Of a stretch of 64,000 nucleotides of DNA, positions 63,155 through 64,000 are shown piece after piece (positions within the stretch are counted from its first letter, which is position 1; every line of letters begins with the position of its first letter). Made by a program: the position numbers and the translations under genes. The notes beneath the pieces are model-generated. The model searched no databases, was not told the origin of the DNA, and saw only the letters and a list, made by a program, of their open reading frames with translations. Source of the stretch: an uncultured Jannaschia sp. (lineage in GTDB: Bacteria > Pseudomonadota > Alphaproteobacteria > Rhodobacterales > Rhodobacteraceae); NCBI GenBank assembly GCA_947494145.1, contig CANLTZ010000004.1, positions 248,001 to 312,000 on the forward strand, read 5' to 3'.

Positions 63155-64000
63155 GCTTCGTAGGCATCGGGATGGGCGCGATTCAATCAGGTCTGTTTCT
63201 GCCCCGTGCGCAGGAGGCCGGGCTTGCCCGCACCGTGCTGGTGCGCCGGGCTGAGCAGGCGCAAGCGATCAACGGGCGCGTGACGGTGAACGTGGCCCAT
63301 GCCGATGGCATTCGGGCCATGCACGTTGATGACGTGGCCGCCCATCATCTGATGGCGGACGCCGCGCTGCCCGCTTTGGTGGGCGCCACGCATATCGCGG
63401 TGGCCGTGTCCTCGGTCACGGACTACGCGGGCCTGGCACCGCTACTCGCCCAGGCGATGCAGGCCAAGGCGGTGGGGCGGGGCCCGCCTGCGGTGCTTTA
63501 TGCGTCCGAAAACGCTTTGGACGCCGCGGACCAACTCAGCGCCGCCATCCGAGCCGAAGGCGGGCCGCCAGACATGTTCGAAGCCGTGGATACGGTGATC
63601 GGAAAAATGTCCCGCACCGTTCGCGACCCCACCGAGATCGCTGAAATGGCCCTCGTCCCCGGCGTCCCTGGCTTGCCCGAAGCGTGGCTGGTAGAGGCCT
63701 ATGACGACATCCACGTCTCGGCCTGCCGCGCGCCGGTCTTGCCGCGCCTACTCCCCCACTGCGACCTGCTGCCCTACGAGCAGGCCAAGCTGAACGGCCA
63801 CAACGCGGCCCATGTCACCCTGGCCTATGCGGGTCAGGTGTTGGGGTTGCCTTTCATCTCGGACGTGCTGGCCCAGGCCCCGATTGCCGCCCTGGTGCGC
63901 GAGGCCTTCGTGGAAGAAACGGGCGCCGCCTTGATTGCGCTCTACGGCAGGCAGGCCCCGCTCTTCACGCCTGGTGGCTGGCGGGCCCATGGCGCGGATC
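63151..64000 (+). CDS. Mannitol/polyol-dehydrogenase-like protein (3' end beyond window)
   Basis: The frame opens with MSFVGIGMGAIQSGLFLPRA, an NAD-binding start, and later has YEQAKLNGHNAAHVTLAYAG, resembling the catalytic-lysine and Asn/His region of mannitol-1-phosphate dehydrogenases. The ATG overlaps the previous stop by 4 nt. At least 283 residues are visible and the C-terminus is missing. With the preceding reductase it supports a polyol or sugar-phosphate pathway downstream of the transporter. Confidence 0.75.
   Translation, partial: MSFVGIGMGAIQSGLFLPRAQEAGLARTVLVRRAEQAQAINGRVTVNVAHADGIRAMHVDDVAAHHLMADAALPALVGATHIAVAVSSVTDYAGLAPLLAQAMQAKAVGRGPPAVLYASENALDAADQLSAAIRAEGGPPDMFEAVDTVIGKMSRTVRDPTEIAEMALVPGVPGLPEAWLVEAYDDIHVSACRAPVLPRLLPHCDLLPYEQAKLNGHNAAHVTLAYAGQVLGLPFISDVLAQAPIAALVREAFVEETGAALIALYGRQAPLFTPGGWRAHGAD

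Noticed and set aside
1-64000. CRISPR arrays, tRNA or rRNA genes, insertion sequences
   Set aside because: No regular direct-repeat array, cloverleaf-like sequence, rRNA-like stretch or transposase-like frame was recognised by eye; a covariance-model or IS search was not possible.

Overview
The window looks like chromosomal DNA of a marine alphaproteobacterium of the Roseobacter group (Rhodobacteraceae). The basis is high GC with alphaproteobacterial codon use, a betICBA/choXWV choline locus, an isethionate/Xsc sulfonate locus, many CUT1 sugar ABC transporters, an Irr-type iron box, a DUF2793 protein, and three families of short intergenic palindromic repeats. No rRNA, tRNA, CRISPR array, insertion sequence or prophage was recognised.

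Layout. 1-3369: left-truncated sugar ABC operon (binding protein, ATPase) with a divergent LacI regulator and a shared palindromic operator. 3583-12156: osmoprotectant locus, betI-betC-betB-betA on the minus strand diverging across a BetI-type operator from choX-choW-(GFA gene)-choV. 12384-16015: rfbA, a DUF2793 protein, a possible small membrane protein, dps with an Irr-type box, and an unknown gene. 16193-18919: convergent ferric iron binding protein and double-length permease. 19135-30810: a DeoR regulator with an embedded sugar-sensor module, followed by a ten-gene operon joining a complete sugar ABC transporter to an enoyl-CoA hydratase, SDR, aldose-epimerase-like protein, SMP-30 lactonase, an unexported binding-protein homologue and a CaiB/BaiF CoA-transferase. 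31767-41648: isethionate catabolism (ackA, YeiH exporter, xsc, GMC dehydrogenase, divergent TRAP transporter and IclR regulator). 42116-44161: an EF-G paralogue. 44362-53332: an RNA-repair and ribosome-rescue island, with rtcB2-prfH-BCS1-like AAA-hen1-pnkp in one tightly overlapping operon, preceded by an RNA ligase gene and a decayed HD-Pnk pseudogene. 53508-55988: ferric-reductase-like and dioxygenase-like proteins and a YcaQ-type DNA glycosylase. 55985-64000: a SorC regulator with two tandem 30-bp operators and a divergent polyol-type ABC operon running off the right end.

How it fits together. Most of the window is nutrient capture of the kind expected in a marine heterotroph: betaine precursors, sulfonates, sugars or polyols, and iron. 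Each locus has its own divergent regulator. The least expected part is the RNA-repair island, where two different end-healing and sealing systems and a stop-codon-independent release factor share one operon, next to the remains of a third. The sugar-plus-CoA operon and its composite regulator are the second part whose chemistry cannot be read from the known families.
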